The position numbers were made by a program, and so were the translations under genes. From the NCBI GenBank assembly GCA_009778945.1, contig WRFF01000120.1:1-5263 (forward strand): a stretch of 5,263 bases of DNA, read 5' to 3'. Positions 1-5,263 of the stretch are shown here, in pieces (within the stretch, counting starts at the first letter, position 1; each line of letters starts with the position of its first letter). The DNA is from Clostridiales bacterium (GTDB lineage Bacteria; Bacillota; Clostridia; Peptostreptococcales; Anaerovoracaceae). Below the pieces are notes generated by a model. That model had not been told where the DNA came from, did no database searches, and saw only the letters and a list, made by a program, of their open reading frames with translations.

Positions 1-1
1 A

Positions 2-43
2 ATAATATTTCCCGAACTCGCGGCAAAGGAGGAAGAGAGATGA
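2..43 (+). CDS. 3' end of an upstream Tad-operon gene (partial)
   Basis: Frame 2 is open from the left edge and reads IIFPELAAKEEER before a TGA at 41-43. That TGA overlaps the ATG of the next gene (40-42) in an ATGA junction, the usual sign of translational coupling. The same kind of junction (GTGA) occurs at 727-730. A hydrophobic run ending in a charged tail would suit the C-terminus of a TadB/TadC-type inner-membrane platform protein, which often precedes the Flp pilin in clostridial Tad clusters. Thirteen residues cannot identify the family, so the product is an inference from position. Confidence 0.45.
   Translation: MIFPELAAKEEER
25..32 (+). promoter_or_regulatory. Strong ribosome binding site of the Flp1-like pilin gene
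   Basis: AAAGGAGG lies 7 bases upstream of the ATG at 40. It is a near-perfect Shine-Dalgarno sequence and the best in the window, fitting high expression of a structural pilin. It decides the start, because the pilin frame is otherwise open to the left edge of the window. Confidence 0.8.
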
Positions 44-282
44 AAGTACCGATATTTCTGCATAAAAGGAAAGATACGCCCAAGCCGGCGGACGGCGTGC
101 GCATGGGATCTCCGTCCGAAGCGCTGATTGCGTTTGTCTACGGGAGGCGTCCCGGAATGGAGTTGGTCCAGGTGGCGATCCTGGTGGCGATCGCCATCGT
201 GATCGGCCTGATCTTTCGCACCCAGATCGAGGCGTTCGTCAACGATGTCTTCGCGAATCTTTCGTCATCGAAATTCAAATAG
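40..282 (+). CDS. Flp1-like type IVb pilin subunit
   Basis: An 80-residue protein that is probably the major or a minor pilin of the Tad pilus, held in the cytoplasmic membrane before assembly. Residues 1-39 are a hydrophilic, basic leader. Residues 40-59 form one hydrophobic helix starting GMELVQVAILVA, followed by an amphipathic segment (FRTQIEAFVNDVFANL). This layout of a short Glu at the helix start, a helix, then a K/R-T/S-Q-I...V..IF tail is what I know from the clostridial Flp1-like family. The leader is long for an Flp pilin. The usual Gly followed by Glu at +5 is absent: G39 is only two residues before E41. The ATG at 40 is chosen for the strong ribosome binding site. The gene heads a chain of overlapping tad genes and overlaps the next by 38 bases. 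Family assignment is fairly sure; its role as major pilin is inferred. Confidence 0.8.
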   Translation: MKVPIFLHKRKDTPKPADGVRMGSPSEALIAFVYGRRPGMELVQVAILVAIAIVIGLIFRTQIEAFVNDVFANLSSSKFK

Positions 283-730
283 GAGCGCGGGCAGCGTCCC
301 CGGACGGTTTTGCGGCAAGCGGCGCGGCAGCACGATGGTCGAGGCGGCGATCTACTTTCCGATCGCCGTCCTTGCGGCGATGGCTGTGCTGATCCTTATG
401 ATCCATCTCTATGAGCAAAGCTGCATTCAAGCGGATTTGCACGGCGCATTGCGCATGGCCGCGGACGCGGAGACCGGAAAAACGGCGGCATTCTTCACAT
501 TCGCCGCTGCGCGCGACCGGTATCGTACGGATGCGGAGAACGTCGATTTCGAACAGCGCGAAGAACAGTCCGGAATGTTCAAAGTTTTTACAGGCGAAAC
601 AGAAACGCAGGTTTTTGGGAACCGGCTCACGTCTCCGGCCGGTTATTCCTTCGTTTACGCCGGAAAAGCGTACGCAATCGATGAAAACGTGCTCGTGCGG
701 CTGCGTGAAGCGGCGGAGGGGATTCTGTGA
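245..730 (+). CDS. TadE-like pseudopilin (first of two)
   Basis: A 161-residue TadE-like protein, a minor pseudopilin expected to sit in the cytoplasmic membrane with its C-terminal domain outside and to help initiate or anchor the Tad pilus. A basic stretch (GKRRG, residues 24-28) precedes STMVEAAIYFP. G28 with E33 at +5 is a textbook prepilin peptidase site, followed by a hydrophobic helix at about 34-55. The rest (56-161) is a soluble domain with no cysteine pair. The ATG at 245 lies inside the pilin gene with only a weak upstream GAGG (about 229-232). It is still preferred, because the only other in-frame start, ATG 335, would remove the basic leader and the cleavage glycine, and no GTG or TTG lies between. 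The stop overlaps the next start (GTGA). The TadE-like class is secure; TadE versus TadF is not resolved. Confidence 0.85.
   Translation: MSSRIFRHRNSNRSAGSVPGRFCGKRRGSTMVEAAIYFPIAVLAAMAVLILMIHLYEQSCIQADLHGALRMAADAETGKTAAFFTFAAARDRYRTDAENVDFEQREEQSGMFKVFTGETETQVFGNRLTSPAGYSFVYAGKAYAIDENVLVRLREAAEGIL
715..719 (+). promoter_or_regulatory. Ribosome binding site supporting a GTG start
   Basis: GGAGG lies 7 bases before the GTG at 727-729. It supports GTG as the true start of the DUF5702 gene; the first two bases of that codon's TGA overlap belong to the preceding stop codon. Confidence 0.7.
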
Positions 731-2028
731 AACAAAAGAGAAAAGGCAGCATTAGCGTATTCCTTGTGATCCTCTTCGCCTGTTTTCTTCTCGTGACGGC
801 GGTTTTGATCGCTGCGGCAAGATCGGCGAGCGGACACAGCGTAACGGATGCGGCTCTGCGGCTGGCGGGACGTTCCGTTCTGTCGGAATACGACAAGCGC
901 TTGTTTTCCGACTACGGGCTGCTCGCTTTTCAGGGCGACGAAAAACAAATCGAGGCGGATATCACGTATTACGCGGGCGCAACATTGACGCCGAAAAAAG
1001 CGCCGTATCTGTTTCTGCAAAACAACGGGGGCCACACCGTCACGCCGTGGCCGCAAATGTCCTCCGTGACGGCAAACCTGAAGGGATTCTCACTGTTGGA
1101 CCTGAACATCTTTCAGGCGCAGATCGAACAGGCTTCCGCCGCCGCATGGATCGAGGATCTTCGTACGGAGCGCCGTACGCGCAACAGCGGCGATCGGAAG
1201 GATGACGAAAACAGAACCCTGCGCAACCAAAGCGTTTTGGATTCGCTGCCGTCCGCCGGGTACGACAGCCCCTTCTTTCCGTCCATTGCGGGTGTCGCCG
1301 ATCTGCCGGACGGCGGGAACGTTGCGCTTGAAAGCGGCGCGCAATTCCTTGTGAGCCAGTATATTCTGGCGGTTTTCAGCGATCACCAAAGCGGATCCAG
1401 AGACAGGGACAAGCATTTCTTTCATAACGAAGTGGAGTATGTCCTTGCGGGAAAAGACAGCGACGAAGGGAATTATTCGGACGTTTTGTGGAAACTGCGC
1501 GGCATTCGTTATGCGCTGAATGCGGAAGCCATCGCGGTCGATTCGGAGAAGATGCAAACGCTGAACGATATTTCAAACGCCGCCGGCCCCTACAAAGGGG
1601 TTGCGATCGCCGCGATGCTCGCCACCTGGGCGGGCGCGGAAACGCACAACGATATGATGCGGCTTGAGGGCGGCGGGAAAGTTGCGCTTCTTAAGACAAA
1701 AGACCAGTGGGCGCTGAACGATCCCGCGGAGATATTCGGGAGCCTTGGCGGCGCGATTGCGAGCGGCGTAGGCGAACTTGTCGGATATGAATACGGCGAA
1801 ACGGCGGTGGCGCCGGCGGACAGCGGCGGTTGGGACTATGAGGGTTATCTGAAATTCCTGCTGATTCTGCTCGACCGCGAGACCAAGCTGGTGCGCGTGA
1901 TGGATTTGATACAGATCAATCTGAAGGGCACATACAACGAAGATTTTCTGCTGCGCGGCTATTATACCGGTTTCCGCTATGAATGGACAGCGGATGGAGA
2001 CACCTATGCGTATACGGAACGGTATTAG
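727..2028 (+). CDS. DUF5702 domain protein of the Tad operon
   Basis: A 433-residue protein starting at GTG, with a short basic N-terminus, one membrane helix at about 10-31 and a large outer domain. I recognise the DUF5702 family, common in clostridial Tad clusters, from three marks: the start KGSISVFLVIL followed by a YDKRLFSDYGLLAF segment (55-68); VEYVLAGKDSDEGN then RGIRYALN (236-265); and WAGAETHNDM with a later GKVALLKTKDQW (301-328), followed by YLKFLLILLD and RVMDLIQINL near the C-terminus (374-399). The helix is pilin-like, but position +5 after G7 is Phe, not Glu. It may therefore stay membrane-anchored instead of being cleaved and assembled. Its function is unknown; position between two TadE-like genes suggests a minor component of the pilus base or tip. 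It overlaps its upstream neighbour by 4 bases and the downstream one by 23. Confidence 0.85.
   Translation: MKQKRKGSISVFLVILFACFLLVTAVLIAAARSASGHSVTDAALRLAGRSVLSEYDKRLFSDYGLLAFQGDEKQIEADITYYAGATLTPKKAPYLFLQNNGGHTVTPWPQMSSVTANLKGFSLLDLNIFQAQIEQASAAAWIEDLRTERRTRNSGDRKDDENRTLRNQSVLDSLPSAGYDSPFFPSIAGVADLPDGGNVALESGAQFLVSQYILAVFSDHQSGSRDRDKHFFHNEVEYVLAGKDSDEGNYSDVLWKLRGIRYALNAEAIAVDSEKMQTLNDISNAAGPYKGVAIAAMLATWAGAETHNDMMRLEGGGKVALLKTKDQWALNDPAEIFGSLGGAIASGVGELVGYEYGETAVAPADSGGWDYEGYLKFLLILLDRETKLVRVMDLIQINLKGTYNEDFLLRGYYTGFRYEWTADGDTYAYTERY
1996..2000 (+). promoter_or_regulatory. Ribosome binding site deciding the second TadE-like start
   Basis: GGAGA lies 5 bases before the ATG at 2006. In-frame ATGs at 1979 and 1994 have no comparable purine-rich site at proper spacing, so 2006 is the preferred start. 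It lies inside the end of the DUF5702 gene. Confidence 0.55.
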
Positions 2029-2809
2029 AGATTTGCGGATGCGTCGGCGCCGCGGTTCTCTGGCGGTGGAGGCGGCGATTTTTCTTCCGCTCTTTTTCGT
2101 CGGTATTTTGACGCTCGGCTCTTTGATCCGCTTCACAACTGTCTCCGAAGGGGCCTTTCATGCGATGGCGGACGAAGCGCACAGGGCTGCCGCGGAGGCG
2201 CAGATCCTGCCGCTGCCGCTTGGATTTTCGGAACGGGTGGAGCAGCGCGTAATCAGCGAAAGCGGCGGCGCCGTTACGGAAGCGGAACTACGGCCGCTGC
2301 GCTACCGGATACCGGGCCTCGGCGCTTCCGGGAAGGCCTACACGGATCTGATCGGTTTCACCGTCTCGTGGCATATGCCGCTGAAAATCCCTTCTCTGTT
2401 TCGCGATTCGATAGACGGAGCGGAAAGCGTACTCTGCCGCGCTTTCGTAGGGCGTACGGACGAGGGCGGCGTCTTTCCGTTTTCCCGGATGGAAGAACAG
2501 GAAAATGATCATACCGTCTGGATTTTTCCGCGAAGCGGGGAACGGTACCACGGAGAGCATTGCCGGTATGTGGAAGCGATGCCGCAGGAGAGGCTGCTCA
2601 GCGGGTCGCTGCGCCGACAGTATACACCCTGCGAACTCTGTCACGCGGAAACCGCGCGGGACGGGACGCTCGTCTACTGCTTTCCGAAAAGCGGCGAGTG
2701 CTATCATCTGGCGGATTGTTATTTAGTAAAACGGTATGTCCTGGAAATCGGCGAGGAGGAGGCAAAGCGGCAGGGCTATACGCCTTGTTCGGTCTGCGGC
2801 GGGCACTGA
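2006..2809 (+). CDS. TadE-like pseudopilin with two C-terminal His/Cys metal-site repeats
   Basis: A 267-residue TadE-like protein when started at ATG 2006 (276 if ATG 1979 is used). Residue numbers are for the shorter form. A basic stretch MRRRRG (12-17) is followed by SLAVEAAIFLPLFF, with G17 and E22 at +5, a classic prepilin peptidase site, and a helix at about 23-41. Residues 42-165 are an outer domain of ordinary TadE-like composition. The C-terminal third is unusual: two copies of a unit of about 42 residues (171-212 and 223-264), each starting V-x-x-FP-x-SGE-x-YH and ending YTPC-x-x-C. Each has H-x3-C-x22-C-x2-C, giving H182/C186/C209/C212 and H234/C238/C261/C264. This resembles the small YH-x3-C...GYTPC-x2-C zinc-site modules (Ada-like) seen in other Bacillota surface proteins. 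Metal binding is inferred. The TadE-like call is secure; the role of the tail is unknown. Confidence 0.85.
   Translation: MRIRNGIRDLRMRRRRGSLAVEAAIFLPLFFVGILTLGSLIRFTTVSEGAFHAMADEAHRAAAEAQILPLPLGFSERVEQRVISESGGAVTEAELRPLRYRIPGLGASGKAYTDLIGFTVSWHMPLKIPSLFRDSIDGAESVLCRAFVGRTDEGGVFPFSRMEEQENDHTVWIFPRSGERYHGEHCRYVEAMPQERLLSGSLRRQYTPCELCHAETARDGTLVYCFPKSGECYHLADCYLVKRYVLEIGEEEAKRQGYTPCSVCGGH
2516..2797 (+). repeat. Tandem protein repeat, two H-x3-C-x22-C-x2-C units
   Basis: Unit 1 is encoded at 2516-2641 and unit 2 at 2672-2797, separated by 10 codons. Both share the order FP-x-SGE-x-YH, Cys, a 22-residue spacer and YTPC-x-x-C, with identical spacing of the four candidate ligands. Unit 2 also has the EEEAKRQGYTPC form typical of this module. 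The two DNA copies are well diverged, which suggests an old duplication, not a recent one. Confidence 0.8.
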
Positions 2810-2829
2810 GCCTGCCGCCGGCGCCGGCA

Positions 2830-2851
2830 AAAGCCGCAAATGCGCGGTTTT
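2830..2851 (+). other. Weak terminator- or attenuator-like hairpin
   Basis: AAAGCCGC (2830-2837) can pair with GCGGTTTT (2844-2851) around the loop AAATGC, with one G-U pair. It lies in the only sizeable gap of the Tad operon (2810-2877), which also holds a perfect 12-base palindrome GCCGGCGCCGGC at 2817-2828. The T-run is only four bases and is part of the stem, so this is at best a weak intrinsic terminator or processing site. It could equally be chance in GC-rich DNA. Confidence 0.2.
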
Positions 2852-2867
2852 CCGGTATCCGCGAAAC

Positions 2868-2872
2868 GGAGG
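2868..2872 (+). promoter_or_regulatory. Ribosome binding site deciding the DUF6382 start
   Basis: GGAGG sits 5 bases before the ATG at 2878. It fixes the start of the last Tad-operon gene, although its frame is open much further upstream (to 2560) across the preceding gene. Confidence 0.75.
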
Positions 2873-2877
2873 CAGTT

Positions 2878-3426
2878 ATGGAGAATCATACAATTTCGAT
2901 ATCGATCGCGGAACTTGGGTCCGCGCCCTACGAAGTGCGAATGCTGGCGACCGAGCGGCTTCCATTTCTGCTTCCGGTCACCCCTGTCATCATGGACGGA
3001 AGCGCGCGGTTGCTCTATGCCTGCGAGGGGGCGGCGCCGCTCGCACAGATCGGGGACCAGCGCGGGTTGGATTTGAACGATTTGTTCATCCTGTTGCGGG
3101 GTTATTTGCTCTGTCTGGCAGATGCGCGGGACCGCCTGCTGAATACGGCGCATATCGGTTCTGATCCGCAGCGCAGCGTCTTTGTGCTTTCCGGCGAAAA
3201 ACTCTGCGCGCCGGACGTTCGCGTGTTGTACGGGCCGGATGAGCTTAGTGACGAAAATGACAAGATCTGCCGCGTGGCGGACGCGCTTGCGGCGCATCGG
3301 GGGATTATGGGCGCGGAGCCTGCGCTCGGGGCTTTTTCAAGGCGGGCCAGGGAACGGACGCCGACGCTTTCCGCCTGTTTGAAACTCGCAGAAAGCGTTC
3401 AACGGGAATGGAACTATGTTATCTAA
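2878..3426 (+). CDS. Stand-alone DUF6382-like protein lacking an FHA domain
   Basis: A 182-residue soluble protein with no signal peptide or membrane helix. The pattern YEVRML, then LPFLLPV with MDG and LLYAC, then DLFILLRGYLLCLADARDRLLNTAHIG and VFVLSGEK, then a hydrophobic strand ending YGP matches my memory of DUF6382. That is the N-terminal domain of clostridial FHA-domain proteins encoded at the end of Tad clusters (the domain has an N-lobe-kinase feel: 'LLp', 'DG', 'RD-LL'). In those proteins a C-terminal FHA phosphothreonine-binding domain usually follows. Here the frame ends right after the DUF6382-like part, and the next DNA belongs to an opposing gene, so no FHA domain is present. 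The start is set by GGAGG at 2868-2872. The stop TAA (3424-3426) overlaps the stop of the convergent ATPase gene. Family call is moderate, made from pattern memory alone; function is unknown, possibly regulatory or scaffolding at the pilus base. Confidence 0.65.
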   Translation: MENHTISISIAELGSAPYEVRMLATERLPFLLPVTPVIMDGSARLLYACEGAAPLAQIGDQRGLDLNDLFILLRGYLLCLADARDRLLNTAHIGSDPQRSVFVLSGEKLCAPDVRVLYGPDELSDENDKICRVADALAAHRGIMGAEPALGAFSRRARERTPTLSACLKLAESVQREWNYVI

Positions 3427-4181
3427 AGGACTTCTTCTACGGGGCCGTCGGCAACGATCCCGCCGTTTTCGAGAACGACGGCGCGGTCTGCGGCAATACG
3501 TGCGAAATCCGGATCGTGCGTCGCGATCAGGCGGGTTTGCTCCAAACGGCCCAGAATCTCCATAAAACGGCGTTTCGCAGCCTGATCGAGAAAAGCGGTC
3601 GGTTCGTCAAAAAGCAAAAGGCGCGGATTCATAACGAGAACCGAAGCGATCGAGCAGACGCGCTTTTCCCCGCCTGAAAGCTTCAGCGAAGATTTCTCCG
3701 CCAAGTGGAGGACGCCGAGTTCCGAAAGGACCGTTTCCACCTTCTCGCGCACCTCCGTTTCCGTATGGCCGTAATTGCGCGGCCCGAACGCGACGTCGTC
3801 GTAAACGCGCGGCATGAAGAGTTGGTCGTCCGGGTTTTGAAAGACGAGGCCGACTTTGCGGCGTACAGTCAGGATATGCTCTTTATCCACGGGGACGTCG
3901 CCGATCACGACGGAGCCGGCCGCCGGCGTGAGCACGCCGACGATCGTGAGCAGCAAAGAAGTCTTGCCCGCGCCGTTCGCACCGATAACCGCGACTTTCT
4001 CTCCGGCGTCCAGATGCAGGGAAACGCCGTTGAGCGGCCTCGTGCCGTCGCTGTACGCAACGGAAAGCCCCCGGATATCGAGCGATGCGGGACCCCGTTC
4101 GTGGGGATGGTGATGCTCCCGCGGCGGTTCTTCTGCGGAACGGCGGCCTGAAGGGGGAAATGGTTCTCTTGTGTCATGCAT
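3423..4181 (-). CDS. cbiO: Cobalt/nickel ECF transporter ATP-binding protein CbiO
   Basis: A 252-residue ABC ATPase that powers metal import with the CbiM/CbiN-like and CbiQ parts encoded just upstream. All nucleotide-binding motifs are visible: Walker A GANGAGKT (67-74), Q-loop FQNPDDQLF (Q115), signature LSGGEKR (168-174), Walker B LLLFDEP (188-194) and H-loop ATHD (H222). QNPDDQLF followed by DVAFGPRN is characteristic of ECF-type CbiO/EcfA ATPases. The D-loop reads AFLD, where AGLD or SGLD is usual. The N-terminus carries about 30 extra residues with a His cluster HHHPH (23-27), plausibly a metal-handling or sensing tail as seen in other Ni/Co proteins; that role is inferred. ATG 4181 is used. 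Its ribosome binding site is mediocre (GGAG about 12 bases upstream), 25 bases after the CbiQ stop. Co2+ versus Ni2+ cannot be settled here. Confidence 0.93.
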   Translation of the reverse strand: MHDTREPFPPSGRRSAEEPPREHHHPHERGPASLDIRGLSVAYSDGTRPLNGVSLHLDAGEKVAVIGANGAGKTSLLLTIVGVLTPAAGSVVIGDVPVDKEHILTVRRKVGLVFQNPDDQLFMPRVYDDVAFGPRNYGHTETEVREKVETVLSELGVLHLAEKSSLKLSGGEKRVCSIASVLVMNPRLLLFDEPTAFLDQAAKRRFMEILGRLEQTRLIATHDPDFARIAADRAVVLENGGIVADGPVEEVL

Positions 4182-4206
4182 GATTTTACCGGACTCCGAT
4201 CCTATT

Positions 4207-5263
4207 TTATAACAATGTCAGTGGTGGGAAAAAGCGCAGCAGGAGGAAAAGCGCGATGAGCGCGGCGGCGCAGATCCCATCGGCGCGCCGGAAACGAATC
4301 TTCTCCCGGTCGGGGAACCCCTGTCCGTAACCGCGGCAAAGCATTGCGTTGTAGACCCGCTCACCGCGGTCGAAACTGCGCAGGGCGAGCTGGCCGGCAA
4401 ACGAACCCATATGGCGCATTTCAATACCGCGCGCGCCGGCGCTGCGCAGTTTGTAGGCGAGGCTCATCGAACCGGCCTCCTCCGTCAGGACACCGAGATA
4501 GCGGTAGATCATCTCTATCAGTTGGATAAAGAATTGGGGTATATGAAACTGGCGAAGCGTGCGCGTCAGCGAGGGGAAGGGGGTTGTCGCGATCAGGATA
4601 AAGACGGCCATGACGCACAGAAAGGTCCGCAGCAAGATCGTGATCAACGACAGAAGCCCGTAGCTGACCGCTATGCCCCCCATGGTGAAAGCGGTGTTTT
4701 GGTCGAGAAAAAAATTTGTGACGCCTGCAAACGCACAGAAAGGCAGCGCAATCAGAAACCGCCGGAGCAGAAGAGAGGCTGGCAGCCGGGCAAGCGGCAT
4801 CACGACCGCGGGGTAAAGGAAGTACGGGATACACCCGAGCACATCGTATCGGCCGAAGCTTACGATAGTCAGGATATAGGCTGCCGTGAAAAGGATCTTT
4901 GCGCCCGGATGCAGGCGATGGAAGGCCGTGTCCTGACCGGACAGGCCCTCGAGCGCGTAGAGTTCATGGATGCGGTCTCCGATTCCGCGCGTGTTTCCGC
5001 CCCGGAGCCGACGCGCGTGAATTTCTTCCGATTTTTCCTTTTCGTTGCGGTTGCGATTGCGGGTGCGGATGATGAGCCCGACGCCGCCTGCGAGCGCAAA
5101 GGTGAGTGCGGCGCCGAGAAGCCCGGCCATGGACGTGCCGCCGCCTCCGCTTTTGAACGCATAATCCGGCATGATGGCTGTCTTGCCTTGCACTTGCGCC
5201 AGCGCGGCGGTTTGGCCGGGATTGTTCAAACCGATTGCGCCGGTAAGGTGCTGAATCGACCAT
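4207..5263 (-). CDS. cbiQ: PDGLE (CbiN-like) tail fused to CbiQ, cobalt/nickel ECF transporter (5' truncated)
   Basis: The frame enters from the right edge; the first whole codon is 5262-5260 and 351 residues lie in the window. Residues 1-65 look like the PDGLE domain ending CbiM-type substrate-binding components: WSIQHLTG, then QGKTAIMPDYAF (25-36), a glycine-rich stretch and one helix (47-65). A charged linker RTRNRNRNEKEK... (66-93) leads into a complete CbiQ (about 95-351). CbiQ marks are HRLHPGAKIL, TNFFLD, EMIYRYLGVL (250-259), the coupling helix LRSAGARG (272-279) and RSFDRGERVYNAMLCRGYG (295-313). No ATG, GTG or TTG occurs in frame in the linker, so CbiQ has no start of its own. By the positive-inside rule the linker is cytoplasmic, matching the CbiQ N-terminus. 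The TTG at 5229 is internal, not the start. The full protein is probably a CbiM-PDGLE-CbiQ fusion, but CbiM itself is outside the window. Confidence 0.88.
   Translation of the reverse strand, partial: WSIQHLTGAIGLNNPGQTAALAQVQGKTAIMPDYAFKSGGGGTSMAGLLGAALTFALAGGVGLIIRTRNRNRNEKEKSEEIHARRLRGGNTRGIGDRIHELYALEGLSGQDTAFHRLHPGAKILFTAAYILTIVSFGRYDVLGCIPYFLYPAVVMPLARLPASLLLRRFLIALPFCAFAGVTNFFLDQNTAFTMGGIAVSYGLLSLITILLRTFLCVMAVFILIATTPFPSLTRTLRQFHIPQFFIQLIEMIYRYLGVLTEEAGSMSLAYKLRSAGARGIEMRHMGSFAGQLALRSFDRGERVYNAMLCRGYGQGFPDREKIRFRRADGICAAALIALFLLLRFFPPLTLL
5044..5067 (-). repeat. Four imperfect 6-base repeats in the fusion linker
   Basis: On the + strand the units are GTTGCG, GTTGCG, ATTGCG and GGTGCG. 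On the coding strand they give alternating Arg-Asn/Thr (RTRNRNRN) directly after the PDGLE helix. The run may have grown by replication slippage at the domain junction. It is in frame, so copy-number changes would lengthen the linker without breaking the gene. Confidence 0.6.

Noticed and set aside
1090..1557. - strand open frame (155 codons) within the DUF5702 gene
   Set aside because: A shadow of the recognised DUF5702 motifs on the other strand.
1573..2136. Long open frame on the - strand (187 codons) antisense to the DUF5702 and second TadE-like genes
   Set aside because: It lies opposite two well-supported genes, its translation is Arg/Pro/Ala-rich with no recognisable domain, and such frames are common in GC-rich coding DNA.
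2560..2877. Upstream extension of the DUF6382 frame across the end of the second TadE-like gene
   Set aside because: This stretch codes for the metal-site repeats in another frame, and the GGAGG site at 2868-2872 points to ATG 2878.
2776..3297. - strand open frame (173 codons) opposite the DUF6382-like gene
   Set aside because: Its basic, low-information translation matches no family I know, and the + strand gene has a good ribosome binding site and family pattern.
3445..3490. Imperfect inverted repeats just inside the 3' end of cbiO as a possible terminator
   Set aside because: The arms are short and bulged, no T-run follows, and they lie within coding sequence; they look like chance pairing in GC-rich DNA.
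3705..4151. + strand open frame (148 codons) opposite cbiO
   Set aside because: All ABC ATPase motifs are on the - strand, and this frame only mirrors them.
5227..5229. TTG as the start of the CbiQ fusion gene
   Set aside because: The frame stays open to the window edge and the 11 upstream codons (WSIQHLTG...) fit the PDGLE domain, so the true start is outside the window.

Overview
The window has two blocks that meet tail to tail. Bases 1-3426 (+ strand) carry the distal, accessory part of a Tad/Flp-type (type IVb) pilus operon. Bases 3423-5263 (- strand) carry the end of a cobalt/nickel ECF-type ABC transporter operon. The DNA is fairly GC-rich and densely coded. The gene set (Flp1-like pilin, TadE-like pseudopilins, a DUF5702 protein and a DUF6382 protein) matches my knowledge of Tad clusters in Bacillota, class Clostridia, and suggests an anaerobic, probably gut- or sediment-associated member. 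This is an inference from gene content; there is no rRNA or other phylogenetic marker in the window.

Tad block, in order: the last codons of an upstream gene (to 43); a small Flp1-like pilin (40-282); a TadE-like pseudopilin (245-730); a DUF5702 envelope protein (727-2028); a second TadE-like protein (start best placed at 2006, end 2809) whose C-terminus carries two tandem His/Cys metal-site repeats; and a stand-alone DUF6382 domain protein (2878-3426). The first five genes overlap by 4 to 38 bases, so they look translationally coupled in one transcript. Only the 68-base gap before the DUF6382 gene breaks this pattern. The first four complete genes encode proteins with one N-terminal membrane helix. 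In both TadE-like proteins a basic stretch and a Gly precede it, with Glu at +5, the classic prepilin peptidase site. The core motor genes (tadA/cpaF, tadB, tadC) are presumably upstream, outside the window.

Transporter block, transcribed leftward from beyond 5263: a 5'-truncated reading frame that fuses the PDGLE (CbiN-like) tail of a CbiM-type substrate-binding component to a complete CbiQ transmembrane component, then 25 bases, then a CbiO-type ATPase with a His-rich N-terminus. Together they would form an energy-coupling factor transporter importing Co2+ or Ni2+; the sequence here does not distinguish the metals.

The points most worth a second look are the tandem H-x3-C-x22-C-x2-C repeats on a pseudopilin, the in-frame PDGLE-CbiQ fusion with a hexanucleotide repeat at its junction, and the DUF6382 protein lacking the FHA domain I expect, whose stop codon overlaps that of the convergent transporter gene. 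I found no RNA genes, CRISPR arrays, insertion sequences or convincing terminators, and no non-coding stretch over 68 bases.
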